From NCBI GenBank assembly GCA_021234155.1, contig JAJEKV010000468.1:1-64000 (forward strand): DNA of 64,000 nucleotides, written 5' to 3'. Within the stretch, counting starts at the first letter, position 1. Each line of letters begins with the position of its first letter. The notes below the pieces were generated by a model that did no database searches, had not been told where the DNA came from, and saw nothing but the letters and a program-made list of their open reading frames with translations. Below, in pieces: positions 34,501-46,648 of this stretch. A program made the translations under genes and the position numbers. Origin of the DNA: Isoetes taiwanensis. Taxonomy: Eukaryota > Streptophyta > Lycopodiopsida > Isoetales > Isoetaceae.

Positions 34501-35130
34501 ATGGGGGAGATTAGAGGCCCTCAGTTGTACATGTTGTTGGCATTTCTGGTGGCCAGCAACTATGTGTTCAGTGTAGCTGAGGCTGGAGGAGGGCATCCTT
34601 ATTACTACAAGTCTCCTCCAGCTCCTGCTTCACCATCTCCACCTCCTCCTACTCCATCTTCTCCTCCATACCACTACAAGAGTCCTCCAACCGCGCCGCC
34701 GCCGCATTCATCATCACCATCCTACCACAAAAGTCCTCCTCCAACTCCAACTCCAACTCCAACTCCTCCTGTGCACAAATCTCCTCCTCACATGTCTCCT
34801 CCTCCACATGGCTACAAATCTCCTCCATATGTCCACAAACCTCCTCCTGTTGTGTCTTCTCCTCCTCCTATTGTCCACAAGCCTCCTCCTGTTGTGTCTT
34901 CTCCTCCTCCATATGTCCATAAATCTCCTCCATATGTTCACAAACCTCCTCCCATTGTGTCTTCTCCTCCTCCATATGTCCATAAATCTCCTCCACATGT
35001 ACCCAAATCTCCTCCTGCAATGTCTCCTCCATATCACCACAAATCTCCTCCCGCGGCTTCTCCTCCTCCATATGTACATAAATCTCCACCATACTCCTAT
35101 GGCTCCCCACCTCCATCACCACACTACTAA
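34501..35130 (+). CDS. Extensin-like hydroxyproline-rich cell-wall protein
   Basis: This 209-residue secreted protein belongs to the hydroxyproline-rich glycoproteins that are crosslinked in the cell wall. Residues 1-27 form a signal peptide with a hydrophobic core (LYMLLAFLVASNYVFSV) ending near AEA. The rest is Pro, Ser, Tyr, His, Lys and Val in irregular repeats such as YKSPP, YVHKSPP, YVHKPPP and VVSSPPPIVHK. Ser-Pro2-3 blocks are likely sites of proline hydroxylation and arabinosylation, and Tyr residues (PYYYK near the start, YSYGSPP near the end) could crosslink. I chose ATG 34501; an in-frame ATG at 34453 would add 16 charged residues before the signal peptide and lies about 20 bases from the predicted transcription start. 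There are no stops or frameshifts, and a TATA box precedes it. A possible 3'-UTR intron runs from about 35151 (cag/gtatat) to 35266 (tctgcag). It is the only gene here that looks functional. Confidence 0.92.
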   Translation: MGEIRGPQLYMLLAFLVASNYVFSVAEAGGGHPYYYKSPPAPASPSPPPPTPSSPPYHYKSPPTAPPPHSSSPSYHKSPPPTPTPTPTPPVHKSPPHMSPPPHGYKSPPYVHKPPPVVSSPPPIVHKPPPVVSSPPPYVHKSPPYVHKPPPIVSSPPPYVHKSPPHVPKSPPAMSPPYHHKSPPAASPPPYVHKSPPYSYGSPPPSPHY

Positions 35131-36506
35131 ATGCAGGAGTCCTTTTCAGGTATATATATATCTCTCTTTTCTTTTTCATGCAGTTTTACTTGTTTCTCTA
35201 CTACTAAAGGTCTCTCAGATTCTCTTTGATGTGTCTCTGAAATAGTTCAATTGCATTTTCTGCAGATAATGCGACGCGAGGCATACATTGCTGTCAATAA
35301 TGCACTCAGCAAGTTATAATAAGCCTATGCACACTTTAGATCTGTATAAAGTCTTCATGGCATTGTACCTGAGGACTTAATGGAAGCAATACATTATTAC
35401 TAGATCTATATACTAGTGCGATGTGCATGCTGCCGCTTATAGAATTGTGGATTACGTAATGATCATGCATTAGTAGCTCTAAGTATCATAACTAAGTTGT
35501 GAACATACGTTTTTGAGTGCTTGCCAACCAACGCCTGATTCAACCTGTACTGAATATCTTGACAATGATTTTGTCAGCATTTTAAAATGTTGTAGCATAC
35601 CCCACAGCTAGGTCTAGCTGGTTCCCAGCATGCGCCCTAACACATTTAGATTGCTAAGATAATCTTTCCACGTTGGTCTTGTCAATGCATATTCTTAAAA
35701 ATGCTGCTTCATCAAATATAAGCTCATAAGGAAAAAAATGCCTAACCTTCCCAAATAGGGGATAAGGCATCCAAGGATAACTATTGCTAAGGAGTATGAC
35801 GCTACATGACCATGATCATGCAGTACTTGGATTCTTGCAAAAAGAGACAGAGATTTGACCTACAAAAACATAAGAATGATAAAACAATCAGATAGGTTGA
35901 AATTCGGGGTAGATGAGATGATCACTGCATATTTCAGAAGCTATGAAAGAAAATCTTTAGCTTAAACCTCCCTAGGATATAATGACCTAAGGCACACTCC
36001 AGCATGAGCTGGATACTTATAATATTATATCCAAAACTACTTAATCAATATTGCATAACTTTATTAAATCATAAATTTCAAAGCCAGATTGGCGTACCAA
36101 AAGGAGGAGGCATTTCGAGTAGAATAAGGAAAATTTCTGCGAACATAAGATTGAATGCTCTCAGGCAGATCAAATAATGCGACGCACTCCATAACTCCGT
36201 CCTGAACGCAAGAAGAGAGAAAACAACTTGTTGAATTTGCTTTTGGTAAAATTATTACGGCCATTGGATTGGCTATTTTTGTTTCCAACCCTTTCTTTCC
36301 AAGCAACATTCCCATTAGTTTCCAGTATTTGTTGCTTGGAAAAAAAGACTTTAGTTGATTTGCACATAAATAGGTGTACAGACCTAATGTGAAAACTGCT
36401 AGTACGGATAAAACTTAAAACTGCAGGGATGAGTAGTAGACTAGATATTTCCGAAGTGATGGTTTCTGGTAATATTTGGGTCAAGTAGCAGAATGGGTAA
36501 CATCCT
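35131..36506. other. Extensin 3' region and intergenic sequence
   Basis: The first part is probably extensin 3' UTR, with a candidate intron ending near 35266 and AATAAG-like signals near 35320. The rest is AT-rich. On the minus strand 36064-36201 a frame of about 45 residues (ECVALFDLPESIQSYVRRNF) follows a good 3' splice site (pyrimidine tract plus cttgcgttcag). I do not recognise it; it could be a terminal exon or chance. Confidence 0.35.
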
Positions 36507-36745
36507 TGTTTTTGGGTTGCCCCTAAGGGGGCAAGCCCTTGTTGAGGTGGGTTTGTGGCATATGCTAGGTATATGCCAATATATACCCAGAATAATATGC
36601 CACTGCTAAAAACCCATCATAGGCTGTAAATGCTCGGTTGCCCTTGTTGAGGTGGGTTTGTGGCATATGCTAGGTATATGCCAATATATACCCAGAATAT
36701 GCCAATGACTGCTAAAAACCCATCATAATTTTGTAAATGCTCGGT
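36507..36745. repeat. Dispersed palindromic repeat R, copy 1
   Basis: Begins ttgggttgcccctaaggggg (a near-palindrome) and continues with a ggcatatgctaggtatatgc core and gctgtaaatgctcggttgcc. The inner part is tandemly doubled within this copy. Related copies lie at 43738-43945 and 51447-51585, and a partial one at 62455-62495. Confidence 0.7.
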
Positions 36746-36904
36746 TGCCTTATTCTTTGGGAAGGCTGTGGAAAGCAGGGAAAGCCGATGCTCGCTCCTT
36801 GCTCGAGGCTGCAGCATTGATGGATGTTGCTCGAATGTTGGTCCGATACCCTAGAATTGGGCTGTAGATGGGAGATAAACTTCAGACAGTGATTCGGTGG
36901 CATA

Positions 36905-37477
36905 GTGATGACGACTTGCCAAAATGAAGGCCTCTCGGGGTTTGCGGTAGAAGTTGCATCTTTTCTGGCGGGGTTGGCATTTTCATCATCTGGATTCAAT
37001 GATGCGGATTTTTTGAAGAGCGGTCCTATTATTGCGCTACTGACTAATCGAGGAAGAGGAAGCAAGCCTCTAATGATGGGGTCTTTGCTGCAAAAAAAGC
37101 TTAAGGTTGCAAAGAGGATACCTAATCGCAGTTTCACTCTAAATTCAAAGAAGAAGGGCTTAAACGATGGGCCCAATCTCAGGATAAGACTAGTGGTCCT
37201 GAAGCATGAACATACATCTTCGGGGGTTTGAGAATCTTTTGATGGACTTGCTAGGTTAAAACACATGGGCCACATGATATTTTCGGACATCGAGACTTCA
37301 AATTTTCGTTGGTTTGAGGCCGCTTCACGGTTGGCAACTACTTTTAGATTAGGACATGGCGTATCATTAGATGCGACAAATGTAGCGCTAGATGACTTGA
37401 TGATTCGGCAGAAAATGGCGAAGGCTGAGATGTTATTGACCAAGGTAACCTCGAATATGAAAAATTGCGTCGAGTGA
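36905..37477 (+). other. Unrecognised open frame with one stop
   Basis: One frame stays open from 36905 to 37477 except for a TGA at 37229-37231. It reads for example FNDADFLKSGPIIALLTNRG, KKLKVAKRIPNRSFTLNSKK and ATNVALDDLMIRQKMAKAEM. The opposite strand is also open for 243 codons, so neither can be taken at face value. It could be an exon of an uncharacterised gene or a transposon protein. No domain motif is visible. Confidence 0.3.
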
Positions 37478-40135
37478 TCCCAATATGCAATGGGTTATTT
37501 TACCTGTGGTCCGTACCGGTGATAAAGTAGCGGCAATGATGTAACCATACAAGACAATCAATTGCCAACATTAAGACCCTTGATGCCCTTTTAGGTGAAC
37601 TATTAAGACTTGTTTGTTTGGAAAATAAATTTTATATGCCTTTTGCTTAAATGAGTGAGGAATGGTGGCTTCAAAGGGTGGAAAAAGACATCTTTGTAGC
37701 GACCATGGATGTCTTTGAAGGAATTATTTATTACTAGGTGAGACAAATATTGATTAAGAAGTCTCATTATTTTGCAAACCAAATTTGCACTAATTTCTTG
37801 ATCTACCATAATAGCTTGTTACGATCGGAAGTTAAAGCAGGTTGGGGCATCAACCACTTGGACTTACGCCAAATACACGCTTCAAAGCTGCAGCATTGAT
37901 GCGGTAAAATCACAGAAATATGCATTTCTTTATATGTAAGTTACTTTTCTACCTCTTTAGATAGTATGTGTAAGAGATTGGTTGCAAGGCTTGTTGTATT
38001 AGTGACTGTTTTAAATGGACGAAAATCTCCATCTACACTAGCAACTAGACATGCCATGCAGATTATTTGAAGAAATCGGCATTGCAGATGGAACTATAGC
38101 ATTGCTTAAAGATAATGCGCATATTTTGCAGCATTTGACAAAGGATTCACATGTAAACCCAATGCATTCTTCTTTGTGGGGACAAGAATTTTTATTCGAT
38201 GGGCCAAGCAAAACTTCATAGTCATGGATTCACCACTCGGGGATGGGTCTCTGCGACTAACAATCTGCGGGGTTTGTCTCGTGAGAAGGCTGGCTGTTGT
38301 ATTGTTTTCAGCGTGAGTTTAAATGTATAAACGTTATAGTTTTAAATTATGGGCTCATGTGCCCATTATATTGGAGGAATGGCCTTTGTTTGGGGTCCGC
38401 AGTAAAGAAATTGGAGAAGTGGTCTTTGAAGATAATGAAATGGTCACGGATGTATGTAAAGAGATTTAATGTCTTCCCGTAGGAGAAAGAGATAATATAT
38501 CATCGCGAGATTTTCATGTTAGCATCTTTGTGATACCCCATATGTCATCCATATTAGCATGTTTGCCTATTTGTTAGAATTATATTTAGTGCTTTCATCA
38601 TTTGTCTTAATCACTATAGCGAGAAGTTGAATTCCTTAGACAAGTTTTGCAAGAAAAAATCATTTGATGGCCCATTTTTAGGGTAAGGTATATGAGGAGC
38701 TTACTATCTAGTAGGCAATCCATCATGTATGTTCTTTGCATTCTTGCAATCTCACGATGTTATGTGGACTTTCTTGATGTGGTTTTTCTTCTCAATAGCT
38801 ATTGCGGGGAAGGTAAAAGAGCTTGTTGTGCTTGTTGTGCGGCTATCCTATCCCATCCAATTGTATGCGTTTCAATGTGATAGATAATGAGAGGCATTTA
38901 AGCCTTGCTCACGGTGCAAAGCTGTATGGAACCTTGCTTTGGTGTATTATTTGTGGCATGTTGCCCATGGAAGAAATGTCTTAAAAACAAAAATGAAGCA
39001 TCATCTCTCTCCACGGATACATGGGTATGTCGAGACATGGAAAAAGATTGACTTTGCAAAAGGCAGTTTCGAGGCTTTTATGGGTTTATCTCAAGGTGAA
39101 GCCATTCTTTTCGAAAAAAAAGTTGTCATGCCTTTGTTCGTTGTTCGTGAGTACTTTGAATATCTTAAATTTCATTTATCCATCTTAAGTATCCACGCTT
39201 ATTATTTGTTGAATGCAAGCTTTTGACTAACAGGGAGAATTGTTTTGAATTGCGGGGTTTTGCGACATTTACGTATCCTCTTAGGGAAATAGCAAATACT
39301 TGTTGCGGGGTTTTGTGATAGCACACAACAAAAGACATTTTTACCACTATTTGATGTGCAACATGCGTCATCTTTTGGTCATGTTTCTGAATTTGGTCAT
39401 GTTTCTATAGCTCAGCCAAACATGCCATGCAAAACATCCTTTAGGAATTGGAGCTGGTTTTGTCGGCTTCAGTGTGACATAGAGAGGAGACCAGACTACA
39501 AATTCAGAGAAAAAGTTGGGGAAGTTTGCGTAATTGCCATATCTGTACCATATAAAGACACGACATCTTTGATTCCCAGTTCTTTTTGCAGCATTTGTAT
39601 GGGCACCTTTTTGGCAACTGAGACAAAAAGTTCCTTGAGGTAACGTATAAAGTGGTGTGCTTAAACAATTGGTTTACAAAACTTACCATTAGCTTCTCCA
39701 AAGGAAGTTTTAGCATACATAGTTATTCAATTTGAACTTTTAATAAACGTGTGTAATGATATATCTACGGAAATTCAGGAAGCAATCACATATGAATCAG
39801 TTAGTATATTTGGCTCTAGCGAGAGATTTAATAGAATGAACCCAACCCAACTTTATTAGATCCTTTTACTCATTACTCAAAAACAAAGCTAACATTTCTC
39901 TTTCCTAGCTCCCTGCATTTTGAATTTGCACTAAATTGCCTTGCATTATGGTTCCAATGTTAGTATCTAATATCTATCTCGACTTGCATGCTAACAATCG
40001 AGATTTGAACCTGCACCATTGCCTTGTTGCCCATATGATACATAGATGTTGACATCAACCACCATAGGATTCCCACTATATTCTCCACTTTATATTACTA
40101 CTAGAAAATTGCCCACCTTCGTGGGCAATCGAAAG
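37478..40135. other. Intergenic, nothing recognised
   Basis: Only short frames of ordinary size and no family motif. Fragments such as PIILEEWPLFGVRSKEIGEV (near 38355) and KTKMKHHLSPRIHGYVETWK (near 38980) read like decayed coding sequence, but I cannot assign them. The sequence just before the tandem repeat holds a small hairpin, gcccac-cttc-gtgggc, at 40111-40126. Confidence 0.4.
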
Positions 40136-41885
40136 TCTTTGGGATGTCAAGTATTAATTTATATTATGTTATTTTAAATGTAAAAGAAAAAATAGTTAGT
40201 TTTTGTAATTTGAAATTGAAAATGGTAAAACTTCTCGATATAAACGTGTGCAATTTTTTATGATTGTGGACAATGGGCTTGTGACATTTTCTTCATGTTC
40301 TCGATATTGTTAGAGTATGGAATCTCTTTGTGTGTACATATGTACATGTGTGTCTACATATATTTGCATGTCTACGTGTATAAGTTCTATCACTTCAAAA
40401 ATGCTGCCAACTAAAATGTGTTTGTTGCAATACATACTTCTAAATAGATATATTTTTGCTTTCTGATGCATGATATTAGTAACTTTGCAGGTATATTTTA
40501 ACGGCCACAATCCATTTCAAAAGCTACGTTTTTTATAGAATCATTATTAGATACCATTTTGACTTAAATTCTCTTTGTCGACCATGCCAAAGCGACAATT
40601 TGAAAAAACTAGACAAGAGCTTTCAAGCAGGGTGAAGAGCTTTGCGACCGAGGATCTAAGAGCTTCCGACTTTTCTTTGCATGATTTACTGCCTTTTGTA
40701 TCTTATCCCATATTTATGTTTTGAATCCAAAATCATTATAAGTTTTTTCCATGTGGTGGCGAATTTTTGTGTTCTCAACCACGCGACCCAGCTTCAGGAT
40801 CTGTGATAAGTGGTGTGATGCTAGTGCTATTTTCTTATTACAATGTCCCTCTCCTATAGTACATGTGCATATTGAAAGCAACATGGAATGAACTGTATTA
40901 TCATGTTTAAGGAGTTAGTTCACGTCTATCTATTCTAAAATGAACAATTGGAGCTTTCAGATGTGGCCTACGCAATGTTTGATATAGATGTAAAATGCAT
41001 GTTTGTATTATTTTTTAATTCGAACAAAACAGTTGTCCACGTAACCGAACGCCAATTGTAAATAATAGTTTATAATGTCTAGTGGTGTCTCTGCATTCAT
41101 ATACGTTGCTGTGTGCATCAAAGTCTAGAGCGTAATAATAGCATTGAACTTGTTGAAATTTGACTAAAATTTTCATAGGCAAAATTGCATGTTTAACAGA
41201 ACATTCTGATGATACTCCTCTCACATCACTTTGAATTGTACAAGATTCTTACACATGACAAGGGGCATCTGGTGCATTAAGAACTTGGTATATGCCTTTT
41301 TTGCCTGGCCTTTGTTAGAAAGGTTTCCCAATGTGCTTTATTTTTTTTTTTTACTAGAGGTCTGACTTGGTGTAAGTGTTTGCGCTTTTTGTCGTCGACA
41401 CCTAGCTGGAAGAAACTGAGGCAGTCTTATAGAAGTGTAAAAAATGTAGAGCCTACCACTTATTCTTGGAAGTCATTCTGGAAGCTAAAGGTTAGGATAG
41501 TTAGATATATATTATATTAATATCCACGGAGATCCTGTGTGATTTCTTGAGGGATATGACTGTGATTAGGCTATTTACTGAGAACTAACAGTGGTATCAA
41601 AGCAAGTAGATATGCTCAGTAAGGTGTTGACAGAATTTAAACTAAAGTAAAGCACAAGTAGGTACAGGCTGAGGAGGAGTTGTAAGGATAAGGATGCAGC
41701 CTGTACATAAGATTATTAGATGATAATGTGGCATTGGGGCTGCCAAAGGCTGCAGGCATTTGAGTTATTCATCAGAGAAACAAGGAGGAGTTCAATCTGC
41801 AAGAGGTAAATTGCGTAGGCTTGAATTGGCCCTTTCCAGACCTAGAATAATATTTTAGGGATCAAGGGTCAAATTCTTGTTGAAA
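40136..41885 (+). repeat. 1750-bp tandem repeat, unit 1 (LTR plus leader-like)
   Basis: Direct repeat with unit 2 at 41886-43635, offset exactly 1750 at the start and highly similar throughout. Within it, 40308-41591 begins TGTTAG and ends CTAACA, which are mutual inverted repeats. One base further on, TGGTATCAAAGC (41593-41604) is one mismatch from the canonical tRNA-iMet PBS. I therefore read 40308-41591 as a probable 1.28-kb copia-type LTR and 41605-41885 as leader. No PPT precedes it and no polyprotein follows. Confidence 0.6.
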
Positions 41886-43635
41886 TCTTTGGGATGTCAA
41901 GTATTAATTTATATTATGTTATTTTAAATGTAAAAGAAAAAATAGTTAGTTTTTGTAATTTGAAATTGAAAATGGTAAAACTTCTCGATATAAACGTGTG
42001 CAATTTTTTATGATTGTGGACAATGGGCTTGTGACATTTTCTTCATGTTCTCGATATTGTTAGAGTATGGAATCTCTTTGTGTGTACATATGTACATGTG
42101 TGTCTACATATATTTGCATGTCTACGTGTATAAGTTCTATCACTTCAAAAATGCTGCCAACTAAAATGTGTTTGTTGCAATACATACTTCTAAATAGATA
42201 TATTTTTGCTTTCTGATGCATGATATTAGTAACTTTGCAGGTATATTTTAACGGCCACAATCCATTTCAAAAGCTACGTTTTTTATAGAAGCATTATTCG
42301 ATACCATTTACGACTTAAATTCTCATTGTCGACCATGCCAAAGCAAACAATTTGAAAAACTAGACAAGAGCTTTCAAACAGGTGAAGAGCACCACGACCG
42401 AGGATCTAAGAGCTTCCAAACTTTTTCTTTGCATGATTTACTTCCTTTTGTATCTTATCCCATATTTATGTTTTGAATCCAAAATCATTATAAGTTTTTT
42501 TCCATGTGGTGGCTTAATTTTTGTGTTCTCAACCACGCGACCCAACCAAGGGATGCGTGATAAGTGGTGTGATGCTAGTGCTATTTTCTTATTACAATGT
42601 CCCTCTCCTATAGTACATGTGCATATTGAAAGCAACATGGAATGAACTGTATTATCATGTTTAAGGAGTTAGTTCACGTCTATCTATTCTAAAATGAACA
42701 ATTGGAGCTTTCAGACGTGGCCTACGCAATGTTTGATATAGATGTAAAATGCATGTTTGTATTATTTTTTAATTCGAACAAAACAGTTGTCCACGTAACC
42801 GAACGCCAATTGTAAATAATAGTTTATAATGTCTAGTGGTGTCTCTGCATTCATATCCGTTGTTGTGTGCATCAAAGTCTAGGGCGTAATAATAGCATTG
42901 AACTTGTTGAAATTTGACTAAAATTTTCATAGGCAAAATTGCATGTTTAACAGAACATTCTGATGATACTCCTCTCACACCACTTTGAATTGTACAAGAG
43001 TCTTACACATGACAAGGGGCATCTGGTGCATTAAGAACTTGGTATATGCTTTTTTTGCCTGGCCTTTGTTAGAAAGGTTTCCCAATGTGCTTTATTTTTT
43101 TTTTTACTAGAGGTCTGACTTGGTGTAAGTGTTTGCGCTTTTTGTCGTCGACACCTAATTTGGAAGAAACCGAGGGCGGTCTTATAGAAGTGTAAAAATG
43201 TAGAGCCTACCACTTATTCTTGGAAGTCATTACGGAAGCTAAAGGTTAGGATAGTTAGATATATATTATATTAATATCCACGGAGATCTGTGTGATTTCT
43301 TGAGGGATATATTTGTGATTAGGCTATTTCTTGAGAACTAACGGTGGTATCAAAGCAAGTAGATATGCTCGGTAAGGTGTTGTGAATTTAAACTAAAGTA
43401 AAAGCACAAGTAGGTACAGTGAGGAGGAGTTGTAAGGATAAGGATGCAGCCTGTACATAAGATTATTAGATGATAATGTGGCATTGGGGCTGCCAAAGGC
43501 TGCAGGCATTTGAGTTATTCATCAGAGAAACAAGGAGGAGTTCAATCTGCAAGAGGTAAATTGCGTAGGCTTGAATTGGCCTTTTCCAGACCTAGAATAA
43601 TATTTTAGGGATCAAGGGTCAAATTCTTGTTGAAA
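41886..43635 (+). repeat. 1750-bp tandem repeat, unit 2
   Basis: Second unit of the array, with LTR-like part 42058-43343 (last base changed, aacg instead of aaca) and the PBS-like TGGTATCAAAGC at 43345-43356. The unit ends in ttcttgttgaaa exactly as unit 1 does, and then unrelated sequence begins. Short minus-strand frames in both units are unconvincing. Confidence 0.6.
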
Positions 43636-43737
43636 ACAAGAATCAAGTATCAAGTATTGTATTGTTTTGAAGTAGCATTTTTGATTGATTGTGAATCATG
43701 ACTTTGAAGTATGATTTAAGCCACTTCACCCTCGAGT

Positions 43738-43945
43738 CACGGAGGGCAACCCTCCGTGCGCAGCACCTTGTTTGGGTTGCCCCTAGGGGGGCAAGCCCTT
43801 GTTTATGTGGGTTTATGGCATATTCTAGGTATATGCTAGTATATGCCTGGAATATACCAATGACTGCTAAAAACCTGCTGTCGGCTGTAAACTGGCGGTG
43901 GCCGGTATCGCTGGGCTGTAAACTGGCGGTGGCCGGTATCGCTGG
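43738..43945. repeat. Dispersed palindromic repeat R, copy 2
   Basis: Starts with the hairpin ggagggcaaccctcc and gtgcgcagcacc, then ttgggttgcccctagggggg and the ggcatattctaggtatatgc core, ending in a locally doubled ctgtaaactggcggtggccg. It marks the left edge of the gene-fragment cluster. Confidence 0.7.
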
Positions 43946-44638
43946 GCAGCCCATTTGGACACCGGCTAACCGGTGCTTGCACCTTCTAAACAAGACAAAG
44001 GTAGGTTTGATGTCTGTGAGTCTAGTTGATCCGATTCATCGGGAAAGGCTCATTTGGAGAAGTTTTTAAAGGGTATGGGTTGCAGTTTTGGCTGCTTTGA
44101 GAGTTCTTGAATTGGTGGGTCGTTCTTCTAGTTGAAATGTAGTATGTAGTACTGCATAGAGTGCAAAACTCTTCATGGTTGCTGAAGTGTGTTGAGCTGC
44201 TTTTGGCATTTTGGAAACCATTAATGTCTTTGAATTATCGGATGCATTGGGTTTAGACAAATAATGATTTGAATCTATCAGAACTCTTGTATCTGGCATT
44301 TATGCATTTAAGAAATTCTTGCTTCTTTGGGAATGTTCCAGAGGGCATGCATGGGTTTTCCAGGAACCCCTATTGAGGAACTATCTCATTTAATGCATCG
44401 TGGCAGAGTATTTGCTAGTTGACATAGATCTAAGCTCTAAATTAATTCAACATATTAGGTATTATTTTCCACTATACTTCTCTTCATGTAGTATATCTAT
44501 TCGTATTCACTTATCTGTCTTAAAATACTCTAGCCAAAGATGAGAAGCAGCTTGAAAGTTGGATTGGAGACAAACATTTTGAAGTATTGTCCTATTTTCT
44601 GATGCTCTTAGTTACTGTTCTTTAATTTTGTATCGCAG

Positions 44639-44695
44639 GTTCGACAAAGATTTAAACAAAGAAGTAGCAATCAAAGTAATTGATCTTGAAGAAGC
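44639..44695 (+). pseudogene. Single exon of a Ste20/GCK-like protein kinase
   Basis: A 57-bp stretch between a good 3' splice site (tttgtatcgcag) and a 5' splice site (gtatgt) encodes FDKDLNKEVAIKVIDLEEA. This matches kinase subdomains I-II of plant germinal-centre-type Ste20 kinases, where VAIK carries the ATP-binding lysine. I see neither the glycine-loop exon upstream nor the acidic DEIED-type continuation downstream. It is therefore an isolated exon, best read as a captured or left-over fragment. 43946-44638 shows nothing else. Confidence 0.65.
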
Positions 44696-45302
44696 GTATG
44701 TCTTTTGCCCTAATGCTTGAAAATGTGATTTTCGTTTTTTATGAATTCCATGTTGGATTGGCCATGCTTCTAAACGAGGTATAGCATTTTATGAATCTTC
44801 TTAAGACGTCCTTCTCTTATGATCTGGAAGCTGTTAATGGCTTTTTGAGAACTTCGAGAACGGTGCTATTTGAATCTGTCCTTAAGTAGTAAAGATAGAA
44901 AAAAGTTTTTCTAAGTAGATAATTCCTGTTACTTTGTGCATTTCATTTCATCCCATTCTCTGATGTCTTTTATCCTTCTAATCCATGGCAGCATGTGTTG
45001 TCAGCAGAATCAACATCACAAACTTTGAAGATCTGAAAATTTTTCTTTGCCTCCAGCAAATCCGTCGGCTTTATTGTGTCTTAGTCTCAGGTATACTACC
45101 ATCTCCTTGTTTGCTTGCTTTTGGACGCTGCTTGGCAAATCTCTGAAGTAGTTGTAAGGGTTTTCTGGTTGAGGCACGCAGCGGCCATGTCTCGCCATGT
45201 GCTGCTTCCTTGCATTGCTGTTGCATATTTGGAGAACGAAATTTAGAGAGCATTGGTAAGGCAAAGAGGGGATCGGGTTTTCTTCCTCAAACTCTGCCCA
45301 AT

Positions 45303-45572
45303 GACCCAAAACGAGCATGGCAAAGCCCTGTGAAGATTTAATGTGGGAGATGGTTGTCCAGTTTTTGATGGGTTGTTTCCGTTTTGTCAAATATCTGCTG
45401 GTGGATGTATTGGAATCGCTGTCAAGCTTAGTATGGGGCATGCTGATATTGCTATCAATTGGGCTGGCTGGTGGACTACATCATGCAAAAAAGTGCGAAG
45501 CATCCGGGTTTTGCTACGTCCTACGTCAATGACATCGTGCTCAGAATTTTGGAACTTTTAGAGTACCACGAG
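45303..45572 (+). pseudogene. Class I histone deacetylase exon, copy 1, frameshifted
   Basis: The segment encodes the part of an RPD3-type histone deacetylase (HDA6/HDA19 family) from the QNEHG region through [46 protein letters not shown] and [15 protein letters not shown], ending at a gtacga splice donor. Canonical features kept are the active-site His-His dyad in LHHAKK. The frame breaks twice: a 4-bp ggct duplication after INWAG and a 7-bp ctacgtc duplication after GFCYV. A stop also precedes GDGCP. Downstream intron sequence is shared with the second copy at 51.8-52.4 kb. Confidence 0.9.
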
Positions 45573-45930
45573 GTACGAGTTCTTAGGTTCCAGCCCAAGG
45601 AAAATAGGTTTTTGAGTTTTAATTTCTTTATGCTATGCTCCTATGCTCCAGGCAATTTCAACTTAGATGGTTGCAATCCTTTAAATGATGTCTCAGATCT
45701 ATATCGTTTAACTTCAAATGCCCGGAAACAATTTCTTTTAACAGTCATACTCTAAATTTTTCTTGAGTTATTCATGTAAAGTTACAGCGTTTTCAATGTC
45801 TACAATAGTGTGTTTTGCTTGCGAAAGGCGATCCATTTATAACAACATGAAGGCTTTTATTGATTAACTTTTACATTTTCTTATTGATGGTAGCAGATCA
45901 GGTTATTTGATGTTGAATTTGTTCTATTAG

Positions 45931-46648
45931 GTACATGATTTCCTCAAATGTTGGAGAAGTTGCTTCTATCTTCTTGACGGTATGCGGAAGGATTGATTCG
46001 ATCCGGCTCTTGTGGGTGAACCTAGTTACGGATGGGCCACCGCCACAACACTTGGATTCAACCCTCCGGATCTTTGATGTCATGAAAACCGCCTCGAAAA
46101 AGTGATGACCAGCTTATTAATTCTTTGGATATTCTTTCGCTATCGGTATGTTGGTACAACAATAGCATTTGTTTAATGTTCTTTTACTTCTTGTTAAATA
46201 ACTTGATTTGAAGAGTTGAAGCACAATTAGGAAGGCCTCATTACTTTAAGATTGCCATGTGGGTTTTAAGATGAAACGTGGGGAGTACCGGTTGTATACT
46301 CCCGGTTTACTCACGGGTTTTCTATTTATGTATTGCAAATCTGTTCATCTTGCGGGGATTTTGACATGTTTGTTTGGACCAAGCGGTGATTGGAATTTAT
46401 GTTGCCATTGCAACAGTTGGAGTATTTGGTATATGGTATACACAAAGTTCATTTCTGGGAATCGATCTCTCGAGTGATGGCCATTCTCTTGTGACCTACA
46501 AGCAGTTGACAAGCTGGGGAGAGTGCCACTTATGGGAAACTTTTGAGGTTTCACCCTTCACTGCAGCGTAAATTCATTCAAATTTACGGGACCCTGTGAT
46601 TATTTTACAGTTGGGAAAATGAAGGCATCTATTTTATCATTGTCTGTG
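45931..46648 (+). pseudogene. ER-type Ca2+-ATPase (ECA/SERCA-like), M5-M9 part
   Basis: Two exons of a P2A Ca2+-ATPase, which pumps Ca2+ into the ER. The first (45931-46145, after a ttctattag acceptor and before gtatgt) gives [16 protein letters not shown], then [12 protein letters not shown], with frame changes; P2A pumps normally continue PATALGFNPPD. The second (from about 46375) gives [37 protein letters not shown] and [17 protein letters not shown], then a broken DYFTVGKMKA and SLSV. It stops at 46648, where a transposon is inserted, and resumes at 50290. The N-terminal two thirds of the pump is absent. Confidence 0.88.

Noticed and set aside
34714-35079. Open minus-strand frame of about 120 codons opposite the extensin gene
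   Set aside because: It is made almost entirely of Arg and Trp, the mirror of proline codons in the sense gene.
36712-37443. 243-codon minus-strand open frame
   Set aside because: No domain, odd composition, and an overlapping plus frame is equally open. I kept only a low-confidence note on the plus frame.
40090-40130. ctactag followed by a gcccac/gtgggc hairpin as a possible Helitron terminus
   Set aside because: The order and spacing do not match a Helitron 3' end (hairpin before CTRR), and no partner TC end was found.
45016-45441. 141-codon minus-strand frame overlapping the first deacetylase copy
   Set aside because: It runs antisense through recognisable deacetylase coding sequence and shows no motif of its own.
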